DNA from: Litsea cubeba
Taxonomy: Eukaryota; Streptophyta; Magnoliopsida; Laurales; Lauraceae
Direction of reading: 5' to 3'
Length of the DNA: 64,000 bases
Assembly: GCA_012931725.1 (NCBI GenBank)
Contig: CM022947.1
Location: forward strand, 25,408,084-25,472,083
Below are positions 32,601 through 42,720 of this stretch, piece by piece (positions within the stretch are counted from its first letter, which is position 1; every line of letters begins with the position of its first letter). A program made the position numbers and the translations under genes. The notes beneath the pieces are model-generated. The model did no database searches and was not told where the DNA came from. It worked only from the letters and a program-made list of their open reading frames with translations.

Positions 32601-35600
32601 TAGCCCGATCAAGGCAGAAGAGCTACGTTGACAATCGTCGGCGTGATCTTGAATTTGCTATTGGTGATAAAGTGTTCTTGAAAGCTTCACCTATGAAGCG
32701 GACAATCCGATTTGGTCAGAAAGGAAAACTTTCACCAAGATTCATCGGACCCTTTCAGATTAAGAGCAGAATTGGCAATGTGGCTTACCGCCTAGACCTT
32801 CCAACAGCACTTTCAGGTATCTATAATGTGTTTCATGTGTCGATGCTTCGGAAATATGTGGCCGATCCTTCACACATCATAAAGTATGATGATATCCAAG
32901 TTCGTCTGGACACCACATATGTTGAGAAGCCAGTAAAGATTATAGATACCAAAGAGTAAGTGCTTCGTACAAGAACAATTAAATGGGTCAAGGTTCGTTG
33001 GGTACATCATGGAACCAGTGAAGCCACATGGGAATTAGAAGAGCAAATGGCTCGGCAATATCCAGAGCTCTTCGTTCAGGTGAATTTTATATTTGTCTTT
33101 GACTTTGTTTCATACCTTGATTCTAATTTATTTTGCATTCGGAGGACCGAATGATTCTAAAAGTTTAGGGGAATGTTACACCCCATTCCGATTTAAATAC
33201 GATTAACTCTAATTAATCGTGATTACCATGGATTAAGATGTGATTAATTAAATTTCGGGTTCGGGTCGTGACAAGCGTAGACTTCAATAAAATTTCATCA
33301 TTCAACAATTGGATAAGAAGATAAGAGTAACTTACTATGACGATGCTGAGAATCACGAGCTTTTAGAAACTGCTGTTCTGCAGTAATAGACTCCAGTGCC
33401 TCTCTAAGCTTTGCAATCTTCACATTTATCGGATCCAAATGCTCTGCTTGAAGAAAAAGTTCATGCATGGTAAAATTTCACGAACACTTGCGATGAAATC
33501 ATTCACAAAAACCCTAAGTAATTTCTCAGCAATTTCTAATCTCAATGCAATTTTCAGATCTGGGATTTTTCTAGGAATATATGTTAAGAGAAATCATCTT
33601 TGACACATAATATGAATTTATAAAACATTAATAGAAAACATGTGAACAAAATAGCCTCAAAAGTATATGTAGGTAAAACAAATGGAAAATCTCAAAATAG
33701 GGCTCAAGTTTTATCAATATTTCACTAAAAGAAAAAAAAGAATTTTCACATTTCAAATTGTTAGGGTTTAAGTTTTCCATTTACGTTTCAAATCAGAACA
33801 TCCCGATAAAAATTCTATTTTCCAGCGCATCTTACCTATATAGTTTTTAAAATACCCAAAATTCCTTTAACCCCTTAATTCTTCCTCTCTCCCAACCCCA
33901 TATCCTCCTCCTCTTCCTCTTGGAGAGTCTAAAGAGAGGAAAAGAAGCAGACCCAACTAGTCTTCGACACCATACGTCTACGCAATGAATCCAACAATAT
34001 TCCCTCCCAATTCATCTGGCCGAGGGAAGAGAAGCCATCTCTTGATGTAGAGGAGCTCCAATTCATCTGGCCAGAGGAGCTCCAAGTCCCTTTCATAGAC
34101 TAGCAAGGCTCCCTCTCAGGAGACGCCTTTGTGGCTTCTGAAGCATCGAGACTCGTCAGAGAAGCCTGTCTCAGACATGGTTAATTTCTTCCAGGTAGTC
34201 AATCATGGCATCGACCCATGTCTTATTCCTGCAGCACATACTATGTAGATGCGTTCTTCTCCTTGCCATTACCAATGGATCTCTTCACCTCCAAACTTCT
34301 TTGAAAAGATACCCTCTCCTTTTGCAACAGAGCAAAAATGCCCCTCTTTCCTCTAGCCGACAGAAGTGCAACCGACTGACCAAGACACTTCATTCTCTTT
34401 GGTTTCTGCAGCAGACAGAGATGGCAATGTCCGTTGGCGATGCGGCGGCTCATTCTTCTCCGGTGAAGAGACTAGAACTCTTCCGCAATCAAATATGAGG
34501 CCCACATGGCAGGTACAGAGATCCAAGCCTTTCTCTGTTCCTTCTGCGACAATATCCGTGGCCCACCTTGATCTCGACGACGTGATCACTTCTCCGTTTC
34601 CAGAAACCAGAGATGCTGCTGCTTTTCCGATCTGTCTGCGTCTTCTCCCGCGATGGCCGACTAGGGTAGCAGCAATTCTGGCCCTCTTTCTCGGCTCAAG
34701 AGTACAAACCTGTGTAGGGAGATTTCCAAAGCTCCGGAATTACACTAATCACAGTCATCAAATGGGATTAAGCATTCTCACGTGCCATCCACGTGTCACC
34801 TACGTGGCACGTGTCACCTACGTGGCACCAGACTCACCTCGGCTACAAGGACAGGGTCCCACCCGAAGTCAGGCATGTCCGGGCAGCTAGCGCCGAGCTC
34901 GGCTACCCCAGGTGCCTGCCTCGGCTGAAAACCCCACCTCAGCCGAAGGTGCCGGAACAAGAGCTGAAGCAAGAAGAGAATCTCCACTCGTGCCCTTCGC
35001 ACCCCACGCCATCGGACACCTGAAGGAACAGGGGCGCGAGCCAGTAAGACAGATACGACATCCAGCCGTCCACAATCTTTGCCAGATCCCTGACAGGGCG
35101 GCATCCAGCGGCTGAGGCCAAATCAGGGCAAGGCCCGAGGGTAGATCCGATGGTACCCCTACCGCCAAAGGCGTCCAACACAATCTGGCCCAACGTGACA
35201 CGCATTTAATGCGATATGGGCCGATCCGACTGGCATTAAATGCAAAGCGGGTTGGATTGGACCGCATTAATTACTTTGTGGGCTGATGATGACTTCTCTG
35301 TCAAGTCATGGGGCCCACACCAAGATATCATCCAAATATATCATCCAAATCGTCTATAAATAGAGCTTCATTTCACATGCAAGGTACGCACAATCCAACC
35401 CAGAGAGTCGTTACTCTGCCTCTCTTCTTCCTCTCCTTCCTTTGTTTCAGTTCATTCACTGACTTAGGCATCGGAGAGCCTTACGCCGCCCAGGCCAGGG
35501 TCCTCTGACCGTTTGCTCTCTCCTTTCAGGCTTTCAGGCAGCGGGTTATCTTATTCATTTGGATAAGTCCGGTAAGGCACCCCGATTATTGTGGGTCATC

Positions 35601-38600
35601 ATTTTTCTGCACCTACAAAACCCTCGCCATTGCAACTCTCCATCTCTTGGGATGATATATCCGGGCAAAGAACTAGCTAATCTTCTTCTTCCTCCTCAAT
35701 CCAAGACATTAAAAATATTAAACGGTATGGTGGGTTTCGAGGGAGGTAGAGGAAAGGGATTAAGGGCATTTTGGATATTTTAAAAAATATAGAGGAAAAT
35801 TGGAAAAGTCAATTTCTTGACTTTATCCTTATTTGAAATGTAAATGAAAAACTTAAGTCCGGGCAAGACGTGAGCCCTATTTTGAAACCTTCCCTAAAAC
35901 AAATTATAATGATTGTAAAATCTCATTAAATATCATGATATTAGTAAAACCTAGTAGAAAAATATCATGATATTCTTGGATTTGCCTAGTTCAAACTTCT
36001 AAACAAAAAAGGTGATATTTTTAAAATATTTCCATATTTGCAACAATGGTTATAACTCAAGCGTGACATTGATAAGAAGGCAACAAAACTTACCATCTTT
36101 AGCAAGATCTTGCTCAGTGGGAATGTGCCCAATGTGAATGTAGAATGATACACTCTCCGGTGTTGAATAATAGTTGTGAAAACAGAATTTGTATGTTCCT
36201 CTTTTTGGGGCTTTAAACTCAAATTTGTCCCCAGATGTTCCCTTCAATGATCGTATTACGTTCCCTCCTGGAGTAGTCACCTAAAACATGAGGAAGTTCA
36301 AAGTAGTTGAGATGTATGTAACAAATGTAGGATGACTTTGGATGGACGGGTATGTATCAACATTATATAATATCGTTGAAATGGTGGCCAAACAAAAGGA
36401 AAAATATTTGCAGTTTGAAGCACTGACTCCTGCAAAATATATCACTGGTAAAAATATTCAGCTCGGAGAAGAATATTTTAGTGTCGCAATATTTGGTCCA
36501 CTCAAAACTAGCAATAGCCATCCTAGTTACGTTTATTGGTTACTTCAGGATTCATGCATGCAGTATGTTAAAAGTAGAAACTGGTATGAGCATTAGCCAG
36601 TAACAAATAGAAAGGATTCATGCACGGCATTTCAACTGGATCATGCATTCTGGAAAATGATAAAAAAAAAAAAAAAAGAGAGAGAGAGAAAGGATTAATC
36701 TAACTGTCAAAATTAAATGCTTTCGTTTTGAGTTCCGTACTGATGATATCATGATCATAATCAACACTCAAAGACAAAAAGAAAAAAAAAAAAAAAAAGA
36801 GATATAAACAAGATAAATCTCATGCAAGTGCTTATGGTCGGTCATCAACAACGGAAAAACATGGGCTACCAAATCAAAGATGCCTACTAAGGTCAAAATA
36901 AAGAGATTCACAAAAGAGTAGAAACACAAGGCACAAAAACCATTCGCGTGCCAAAAAAATGAGTTATATATGGATCACATGATGAACATGCACAAGCCAG
37001 GTGCTATGCAGTTTAGGATTAATCCAGAATCATCCAGCCCCTGGAAAATTCCAATCCATTCCTTTTAAGTTGTTCTTTTAAGTTATTGCAAAATGAGGCA
37101 ACAGAATGCTGGAAAGACGCCAAGGCAAATTCAACTGATCGAGACTGGATCAACCACATATTTGCTCCAACACAATAACTCTTCTCCTAATAAAATTTAC
37201 CCAGGTAAATTGGATCTGCTGCAGCCTGGACCCGGAACTAACAAGAGGGAACAATATTTGATAAATTACATATAAATTATTCACATACGATTCAAGGAGA
37301 TTTCAGTCGAAACTACAGACTAGAGCTCAATTATCTAAATATACTTATAATCTTACATGTAGGGATTAAGTTATGACTGAATTTTACAATTCCAAAAGAA
37401 ACACAAGAAGAGAAACATATCTTTGCATAGGGTGTTCATGGCCCCAGTTGGGATGGGCTGAGGAATATACAGGCCTGACCCGACTTCTAAACTAGCTGGC
37501 ACACGCCCGGCTCGGGCTACAAGTGGTTGTGCCAAGTCCGGCCCACCTTAAAATGACAAAGCCCGATCACAAGCCCAAGCCCAAGCCGGACCTGATTTAG
37601 TTTATAATTAAAAAGAACCTTGTCGTTTACAACGTCCCAAACTGTAGCGCAACTATTCTATTCATGGATTTGCCTGTATCGAAACCCCTCTACGTCTCTT
37701 CCCCATCAATATTTTATCTTCAGGGTCAGGCCGGGCTTTGGGCTCTCTACTACTGAATTCAAGCCCAGATCATCTATCAAATTACACCTGACCATTAGAA
37801 CCTAAGGTCCAAGCCCGGCCCAAGTTGGATTGCCTCCAATCGGACTTGGGCCAGCCCGGTCCATGAGCACGTTTATCTTCACAGCACAATGCACAAACTT
37901 AATTTTTTTTAAACTTTACTTTTTAACGCACAAACTTTATTTGTTTTTTCACTTTACTTTTTATCTGTTGCTTTTTTTTTTATCCTCTTGAGCTGGGTAT
38001 CCTGAGGTCTTTGATCCAACAGGAGTTGTTTTCATTTAATTTATGCTATTTCAAAGCTATTAAGAGGCTATGAATTCATAAGAAACATCTCTTCACTCAC
38101 ATTTTTTGCTTGATAGCAAAACTTTTATATTTGGGTCTCTGCTAGAACCCAAGGAGAAAACTTTTCACGGTCCATTTCCTCAGCTGTTCAAAGGATTTGG
38201 TCTTCATGTCTTTTATGTTTACATACACCATTCTTGGTGGGCAGTGGCGGAATCAAGAGGGGGCTCGCAGGGGCCATACCCCTCCCCCCCCCCTCCCCGT
38301 TTTTGAAAACCCCCTTCTCTATTTTGAAAATTTTATTAATTTTTATATATGGCCCCTCCAAAATTTTTGAAAACCCCTTTATTCTTTAAAAAACTTTATG
38401 AATTCTTACATGTGGCCCCTCCAGATTTTCTAAAACGTCATTCTTCTTTAAAATATTTTACAGTTTTTTACATATGGACCCTCAAAATCTTCAAAAAACT
38501 ACTATAAGTTTTAAAAACCTACATGTGTTTTTCATATGTGGGACCCAAAAATGATTTTCTATATAGTGCCCCCCCCCCCCCCCCCCAAGGAAGAATTTCT

Positions 38601-39204
38601 GGGTCCGCCCCTGTTGGTGGGTGTGATGGAACATCTAGGAATTGTAGGAATTCCTTAGATTTTGTTTTATTGTTAAAGTTACGTAAGAATTGAATACGTA
38701 GAAATTCATGGTCAAGTGAGTTTTATTGAAGGATTATTAAAGAGGTAATGCCTGAATGATATAATGTGAGTGGAAGGATAAAAAGTGAAAATGCATATGG
38801 CCCTTTACTTTCTTATGGATTGAATTAATAGGGTGATGGCTGAATATTTATCACAAAATTAAAAACCAATAATCAGAGAATCCTAGTCATCCAAAAGGTA
38901 TAAAAAACCAACCAAAAACAACCTAACAATTGAAAATTGACCACCCAAACCCCAAAAACAGCAAGCTTTACTCAATGCTTACTTCGAAATCGATGCCAGG
39001 GTGATCGGAGCTCCAGAAGATCTCGTGATCGACGACGGCGAAGTTGCCGGAGACCGTATCTCCCTCGTGGTGTACGTGTTCATATACGCACTCGATGTCA
39101 TTTACGGTGACAGAGAAAGCGGAGAGATGACGAGAGAGGCTGAGAAGAAACCATAGAAATATACAAATTCTCAATGTAGATGTGAATCCTTTCCTTGTTT
39201 CCAT
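23624..39204 (-). CDS. p24beta: p24-beta cargo receptor (emp24/gp25L/p24, GOLD domain), four exons
   Basis: Exons on the minus strand: 39204-38983, 36280-36094, 33443-33336, 23757-23624 (222+187+108+134 = 651 bp, 216 residues plus TAA). Every junction is GT-AG (donors GTAAGC, GTAAGT, GTAAGT; acceptors TTTTAG, AAGCAG, TTGCAG) and the joined frame is open. The protein has a signal peptide (CIFLWFLLSLSRHLSAFS), a lumenal GOLD domain with the paired cysteines in DIECVYE and YKFCFHN, a coiled coil (NVKIAKLREALES..AEQQFLKARD), a transmembrane helix (YLALVAVSGLQVFYI) and a short basic tail (RRLFNKSVAYNKM). p24 proteins form hetero-oligomers that cycle between ER and Golgi in COPI/COPII vesicles and sort cargo such as GPI-anchored proteins. 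It resembles Arabidopsis p24beta2/beta3. NESTRW replaces the commoner NESTRK before the helix. The intron sizes (2.7, 2.65, 9.6 kb) come from transposons. Confidence 0.94.
24717..24757. repeat. (TA)n microsatellite
   Basis: About 40 bp of TA repeats with one AT phase break. A similar short (TA)n is at about 25647-25666. Confidence 0.9.
24940..24963. repeat. (AAAT)n microsatellite
   Basis: About five to six AAAT units. Confidence 0.85.
26783..27340. repeat. Inverted-repeat-flanked segment (possible foldback element or MITE)
   Basis: A 22-bp terminal repeat beginning AATTTATCTGAGTTTTGG at 26783-26804 is inverted at 27319-27340, enclosing about 514 bp. Immediately to the right the motif recurs as two near-perfect palindromes (27325-27352, exact over 28 bp; 27367-27393, odd-centred). 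No transposase and no clear target duplication. The interior is not recognised. Confidence 0.55.
27406..27888 (-). CDS. Hypothetical proline-rich frame
   Basis: 160 codons, rich in Pro, Ser, Thr and His, with repeated HxPxP-type stretches (THSPSLDMSHPPTSKPGP, IPTPAPNTSTPN). The N-terminal part looks like ordinary protein (SFYETTFSFKDAALDPSQDF). It lies inside a p24 intron on the same strand. I do not recognise it; it may be a transposon-borne gene fragment or chance. Confidence 0.2.
   Translation of the reverse strand: MSWRSPSVFFSKNEGFHERALQIEGCSFYETTFSFKDAALDPSQDFSLNPVLPLALPDIHFSSTSGPESATMLQTEPLTIPTHSPSLDMSHPPTSKPGPIPPVTQHPSPPLAIHDPIHGPVIPTPAPNTSTPNLSILTHEFPIAIDPSHGPKKDKFAKLR
28151..28250 (+). 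repeat. 5' LTR (100 bp) of the intronic Gypsy element
   Basis: TG...CA termini. It contains the stem ACGATTAA/TTAATCGT around a 6-nt loop. No TATA box is evident inside 100 bp. The downstream leader to the ATG at 28479 is 228 bp. Confidence 0.97.
28262..28273 (+). other. Primer-binding site, initiator tRNA-Met type
   Basis: TGGTATCAGAGC starts 12 bp after the 5' LTR and is the standard complement of plant initiator tRNA-Met used by many Ty1 and Ty3 elements. Confidence 0.9.
28479..33154 (+). pseudogene. gag-pol: Gag-pol polyprotein of the Gypsy chromovirus, inactivated
   Basis: ATG at 28479 (MASSSGSGGN). Gag capsid region at 28820-29340, zinc knuckle CLVCGSMEHKMAQC near 29508-29550, a Gln-rich tract at 29575-29645, protease active site DPGS at 29763, reverse transcriptase with FIDD at 30741-30752, RNase H (VYSDASGVGLGCVL, from 31180), integrase HHCC (31810-31960) and catalytic D, D, E region (TMDFVSGLP, SDRDSRF, TDGQSERTIQ), then a chromodomain-like end (KVRWVHHGTSEATWE) that in this group guides insertion to chromatin. 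Six stops (28656, 29031, 31122, 31758, 32576, 32957) and one frameshift break it; the frameshift is a 14-bp duplication containing GGTGATTGT near 32078-32100. Confidence 0.95.
33174..33273 (+). repeat. 3' LTR (100 bp) of the intronic Gypsy element
   Basis: 96 of 100 positions match the 5' LTR. It is preceded by the purine-rich tract AAAAGTTTAGGGGAA (about 33159-33173). Confidence 0.97.
33961..34330 (+). pseudogene. Gibberellin 20-oxidase exon-1 fragment
   Basis: In shifting frames the sequence encodes SNNIPSQFIWP, EEKPSLDVEELQ, SLSGDAFVASEASRLVREAC, FFQVVNHGID and a run resembling MDAFFSLPL and KDTLSF. These follow the N-terminal part of GA 20-oxidases (2-oxoglutarate/Fe(II) dioxygenases of gibberellin synthesis). 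There are stops after VPFID and around the FFQVVNHG segment, an internal duplication of about 15-20 bp (CCAATTCATCTGGCC at about 34008 and 34058) and a deletion before KDTLSF. The catalytic HxD...H region is absent. It lies in p24 intron 2 in the opposite orientation to p24. Confidence 0.8.
34331..34779. other. GC-rich sequence after the GA 20-oxidase fragment
   Basis: Open for long stretches in several frames and of exon-like composition, but I match it to no family. It may be part of the same captured segment. Confidence 0.3.
34780..35545 (+). repeat. LTR-like block (possible solo LTR)
   Basis: It contains three CACGT/TACGTGGCAC repeats at 34780-34828, CGGCT-rich DNA, a promoter-like TATAAATAG at 35355-35363 followed by a CT-rich transcribed-leader-like region, and ends in a region with GGGTCATCATTTTTCTGCACC. 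This layout (GC-rich U3, TATA box, short R-U5) is typical of a plant LTR. Termini and target duplication were not found, so boundaries are approximate. Confidence 0.4.
37438..37875. mobile_element. hAT-type MITE
   Basis: The left end TAGGGTGTTCATGG and right end CCATGAGCACGTTTA are degenerate inverted repeats, continued inward by AGCCCGG/CCGGGCT-rich DNA, a pattern known from plant hAT MITEs. Flanks TCTTTGCA and TCTTCACA match at 6 of 8 positions. No coding capacity. Confidence 0.65.
38242..38613. mobile_element. hAT-type MITE with perfect 8-bp target duplication
   Basis: The termini CAGTGGCGGAATC and GGGTCCGCCCCTG are inverted repeats. TTGGTGGG is duplicated exactly at 38234-38241 and 38614-38621. 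The interior is an imperfect series of GGCCCCTCCAAAATTTT-type repeats of about 60-70 bp and C-runs (38284-38292, 38570-38586). 372 bp, no coding capacity. Confidence 0.92.
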
Positions 39205-39500
39205 GGAATTGTGCGTAGGTTGGTTTGTTCGTCTTCTTGGTGAATTCTCGTGGTTTTTCCTACACAGAGGGTGGAGGTGGAGATGGAAGAAAGAAGAATG
39301 CAAGCGGTTGGTTCGGGTTCGTTTGGAGGAGGAGAAAGTAAAAAGCGGGAATTGTGATGGGCCGGGCTTCATTGCAGCGAGCTGAATATTAGTATGGTGC
39401 AGCGTCTTGCATTATCAAATCAGGACGTGCCACCTCAGCATCCAATGGAGAAAATCGCTTATGGTTCTTTACTCCTTTCCTTAATTAAAGTTAACTACAA
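39205..39500 (-). promoter_or_regulatory. 5' UTR and likely promoter of the p24 gene
   Basis: CT-rich DNA on the coding strand upstream of the ATG at 39204 fits a 5' UTR. GGCCCAT, a site II-like word common in plant housekeeping promoters, is at 39357-39363, about 155 bp before the ATG. No TATA box stands out. The in-frame ATG at 39372 would add 56 basic residues before the signal peptide and is less likely to be used. Confidence 0.45.
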
Positions 39501-40470
39501 TTAAAGCCTGCGTGATGCACGGGTTAATTCTCATATAAATTATTTGATAAAAAAAAACTCTGATTAATTATGAAATGATAAAATTTTGGGTGATATTCAT
39601 AGTTAATTAATTCCAAGAAAATGATATGGGCAATTAAAAATAGAAAACTAACTTACCATGTAATCTTTAAAAATCTACTTTTTGTGATATCGCTTCACTA
39701 TTGTTATATGACTGCTCAATATGTTGTCATTACTTTTGATTTTATGGAAGACCAGTCTTCATAAAAATAAATATTAAATAAAAAATAAAAAAAAATGAAA
39801 TTAGAAAGTTACAAAAGAAAACCTAATTACCTTTTTTTTTAAATACAATCATAAATGAAAGAAACCTACGTCTGAATTAATTTATAAATTGATGGGTTTT
39901 AGTAAATTGAAAAATATAATTTCAAAAATAAAATATTAAAATTATAAATAAGAGGTAATTGATGATGGAAATGAGAGAGTTAAAGAGGCTATCATTAGGT
40001 AATAACCCGGGACACTTTAACATTTTTTGAAAACAACTGATTGTCTCAATTCATGGGCACATAATCAGAATATATAATATTTATATACAGTAGAATACGT
40101 AATTTCTATTTCTTTGATATAGTCATGATATGCCTTTTAGAAAGAAAAACAAGTACAGCAGAATAGCAATTTCCTCGTTAATTTTTTAATGCAAGCCCGA
40201 ATTAAAATTGTAAGATACTTATTATTGAATGAAAACATCTCTACCAAACCTTAAGACATTTTGATGGATACCCAAGACGCAAATTTATTTGAGAAGATGC
40301 AACTCAAAAGAAAGGAGAACTTAGCAAAATCAGTACGTTGAGCATATACAATATTGAGGTAGAAAACTACGTATGTAGTATTGTAGTGATGATTAAAAAA
40401 AGGTAAATCAATGTCAGACAAATGTACCTTAAAAGAAAACACATTGATTACTATGTGAAATTGCATTAGA
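39501..40470. other. AT-rich intergenic DNA
   Basis: No gene, repeat end or RNA gene recognised. Confidence 0.5.
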
Positions 40471-42235
40471 AGCCCACATGTGGTGTTAAGAACTTGTTAG
40501 GTGGGAATGGGATTAACGCAGCCATGCTAATGCTACTAAGGATCTTTAGGCCTTTGATCACTGCTGGGAACTGTTAGTTTTATGGACTCAATCCAGTAGA
40601 TGATATAATAAATTGATTAATTTCTTTATTTATCAGTATATTCATGGTTTTTTTCTTTCATGAGATGAATGGTGATTCATTATATACTTGCACATAACCA
40701 ATAAGAATGACATGATGGTTCATGAGATGAACCGGAGTCCACAAGTATATTAGATGTAACACATGTGTATGGATGAGATCCACATACGGGAGACATGTGT
40801 GACAAATCTTATACTTAAATATCTTCACAATCAGTGATGAGACTGGACATCTCATACTGACAAGGTTGCAGTACTTTGGTTACTATGAGATAGTGTGATT
40901 TGTCTCGATCATCAGAATGAAAGATTCTGGATCATAGTATTGGTACATTGTATGTATTGAAGGACCATGAGAAGCACCTTATAAACAGTCTTTACTTTAA
41001 GGTCTGCTCTCATAATTCCCTAGCAATAGGCTCTCAATCCTGAGACATTAATGAACTCAAGTTTCTATCTATCCATTTGCTTTGAGTCACTAATGAGTGA
41101 GGCCAACTGTAGGTCAACACCTCGGTGATTTAGGTACGTGGTAGTAGAGCTGTGGGAACATTCAATGGTCAAGATGGAATCTATCTCTAATATCCCCTTG
41201 TGCCAATTAATGGATTTATCATTGGTAAGTGCGCACCCATTCCGATTAAGAGTTAATTAGAAAGGTACCCATGATCATTAAAATTAATTGGGGCTCAAGG
41301 ATAATAAGATATGGATCTAGTTTGGAAGACAGGTTCAATTGATCCATGGATATTGATAGAAGGGCTTACTTGTGGTAATGTGGAAGTTTAGGGTCTTCTA
41401 TGTAATATTCCTAAGACTGAAGTTCAATTGCATTTATATAGTGGATTTATTCGCAATTAACTGTGGGCCCGGATTACACATGAGATGTGGGGTCGCGAGT
41501 CCCAGTTGGAGCCAGCTTTCTAAGGAATCCCTAGTTGTCCCCACGTTAGCCCAAATTATTAGAAAGATACTAATTCTAGTTGAACTCTAAAAGAAAAGTT
41601 ACTATTTCTATTTGAAGTGAGACTTCTAATAGTAGTAATAGTAAACTTACTAATTTTAGTAGAAGTGAGACTTCTATTTTAATTAGAAATTCTATTTTAA
41701 TTAGAAAGAGATTAGAAAGTTACTAATCATATTTGAAGTAAGACTTCTAAATGTGATATAAGTAATGTTACTAATTTTAATGGAAGTGAGACTTCTATTC
41801 TAATTAGTAAAGAAGACGTTACTAAAAGTTATAAATATAGAGGAGAAAAAGGAGCTTGGACGTCCCATAAATATTCTCACCCTAAGGATTCACGCCCAAG
41901 GCCCCCTTGTGCAAGAGTTGCACATGCTCCTTCTTCTCTCCCTCTTCTAGTTCTTACTCTAGTTCATCCATAGAGTTTCTAGTAGTTTTCTCTTTGAGAT
42001 CCCACCATCTTCTTGAGAAAAAGAGAATCTGATACGGGTCATAGTGTGGAAGACCATTGGGTCTTGGAGAAACCTATTTGATTCGCGAAAGAGTTCGTCA
42101 TCAAAGAAAGTAGCAAATTCTCCATTAGAGCACAACCGAGCTCCAAATGTATAATCTACTTTCTTGCATGTTGTAGATTTATTTGTAGCTTATATGTTGC
42201 TGGTTTTATCTTTTAGATAGATTGTTTTACTGATC
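40471..42235 (+). repeat. Retrotransposon-derived, LTR-like region
   Basis: A promoter-like TATAAATATAG at about 41830 is followed by a leader-like, CT-rich stretch (41880-42010) and then DNA without a gene, as in an LTR. Upstream, 41590-41815 is a degenerate tandem repeat of about 70 bp containing AGTGAGACTTCTA and TTACTAATTTTA. Ends were not found; the family is not named. Confidence 0.35.
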
Positions 42236-42720
42236 ATGATGGGTGAGATTGAAGGTATGTATCCTGGATTGGGTTTTAGAGCCTTCTGGATAATTGATCC
42301 CCGCATCAAGTGGGTCAAAAGTTTTTTGAAACCTATCCTAGAGGCCCACCCTATTTCTAGCAGGAACTACGTACCCCGAGTGAAAAATCCTCATTTGAAG
42401 AATCAAACCCTGAAGATGAGGACAAATTTGATTCCCTCCCATTGGTGTTACCAGTATCTGGCTAAAGGACTTTTTTCCGGTACAAAGGTTCAACATGGTT
42501 TAGCCTATTGGGAATGAACATGAGCGATGTAGAAAATGGGATGAAATGCATGGAAATCGACAGTTATCTTGTTTCAATGCTTACAAGGAAGGAAGATGGA
42601 GAATCAAGTGGGCCTTAAATAGGTTGAGAAAGTGGAGACACTTGAAGGTGGATAAGTATTCAAAACTTTTGACCAACTTGATGCAGGGATCAAATATTCA
42701 TAAGGCCAAGAACCCAAACC
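42236..42720 (+). pseudogene. Possible broken coding remnant
   Basis: Exon-like segments appear in two or more frames: MGEIEGMYPGLGFRAFWII, then an acidic stretch SSFEESNPEDEDKFDSLP, then TFFRYKGSTWFSLLGMNMSD. A single frameshifted gene is plausible. I do not recognise it; composition is less AT-rich than its flanks. Confidence 0.25.

Larger units (their letters stand above)
28151..33273 (+). mobile_element. Full-length Ty3/Gypsy chromovirus with 100-bp LTRs
   Basis: Two 100-bp direct repeats (28151-28250 and 33174-33273), starting TGTTACACCCC and ending GGGTCGTGACA, are flanked by a perfect 5-bp target duplication AGCGT (28146-28150, 33274-33278). The interior has a primer-binding site for initiator tRNA-Met, a gag-pol frame in the order gag, protease, reverse transcriptase, RNase H, integrase, a C-terminal chromodomain-like segment, and a polypurine tract. 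The two LTRs differ at four positions, all transitions. It sits in p24 intron 3, antisense to the gene. Confidence 0.97.
23758..33335 (-). other. Intron 3 of the p24 gene (9.6 kb)
   Basis: Donor GTAAGT at 33335, acceptor TTGCAG ending at 23758. It contains a full-length Gypsy element (28151-33273), an inverted-repeat segment (26783-27340), a proline-rich frame (27406-27888) and microsatellites. 23900-26400 is AT-rich with no recognisable gene. Confidence 0.9.
33444..36093 (-). other. Intron 2 of the p24 gene (2.65 kb)
   Basis: Donor GTAAGT at 36093, acceptor AAGCAG ending at 33444. It holds a gibberellin 20-oxidase fragment and an LTR-like block; the remaining parts (33444-33900, 35560-36093) are AT-rich and unremarkable. 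Confidence 0.9.
36281..38982 (-). other. Intron 1 of the p24 gene (2.7 kb)
   Basis: Donor GTAAGC at 38982, acceptor TTTTAG ending at 36281. It holds two hAT-type MITEs (37438-37875, 38242-38613) and A-rich runs near 36661 and 36780. 36340-36596 has a short open frame of no known family. Confidence 0.9.

Noticed and set aside
39205..39372. Longer p24 N-terminus from the in-frame ATG at 39372
   Set aside because: It would place 56 basic residues before the signal peptide; p24 proteins start directly with a signal peptide.
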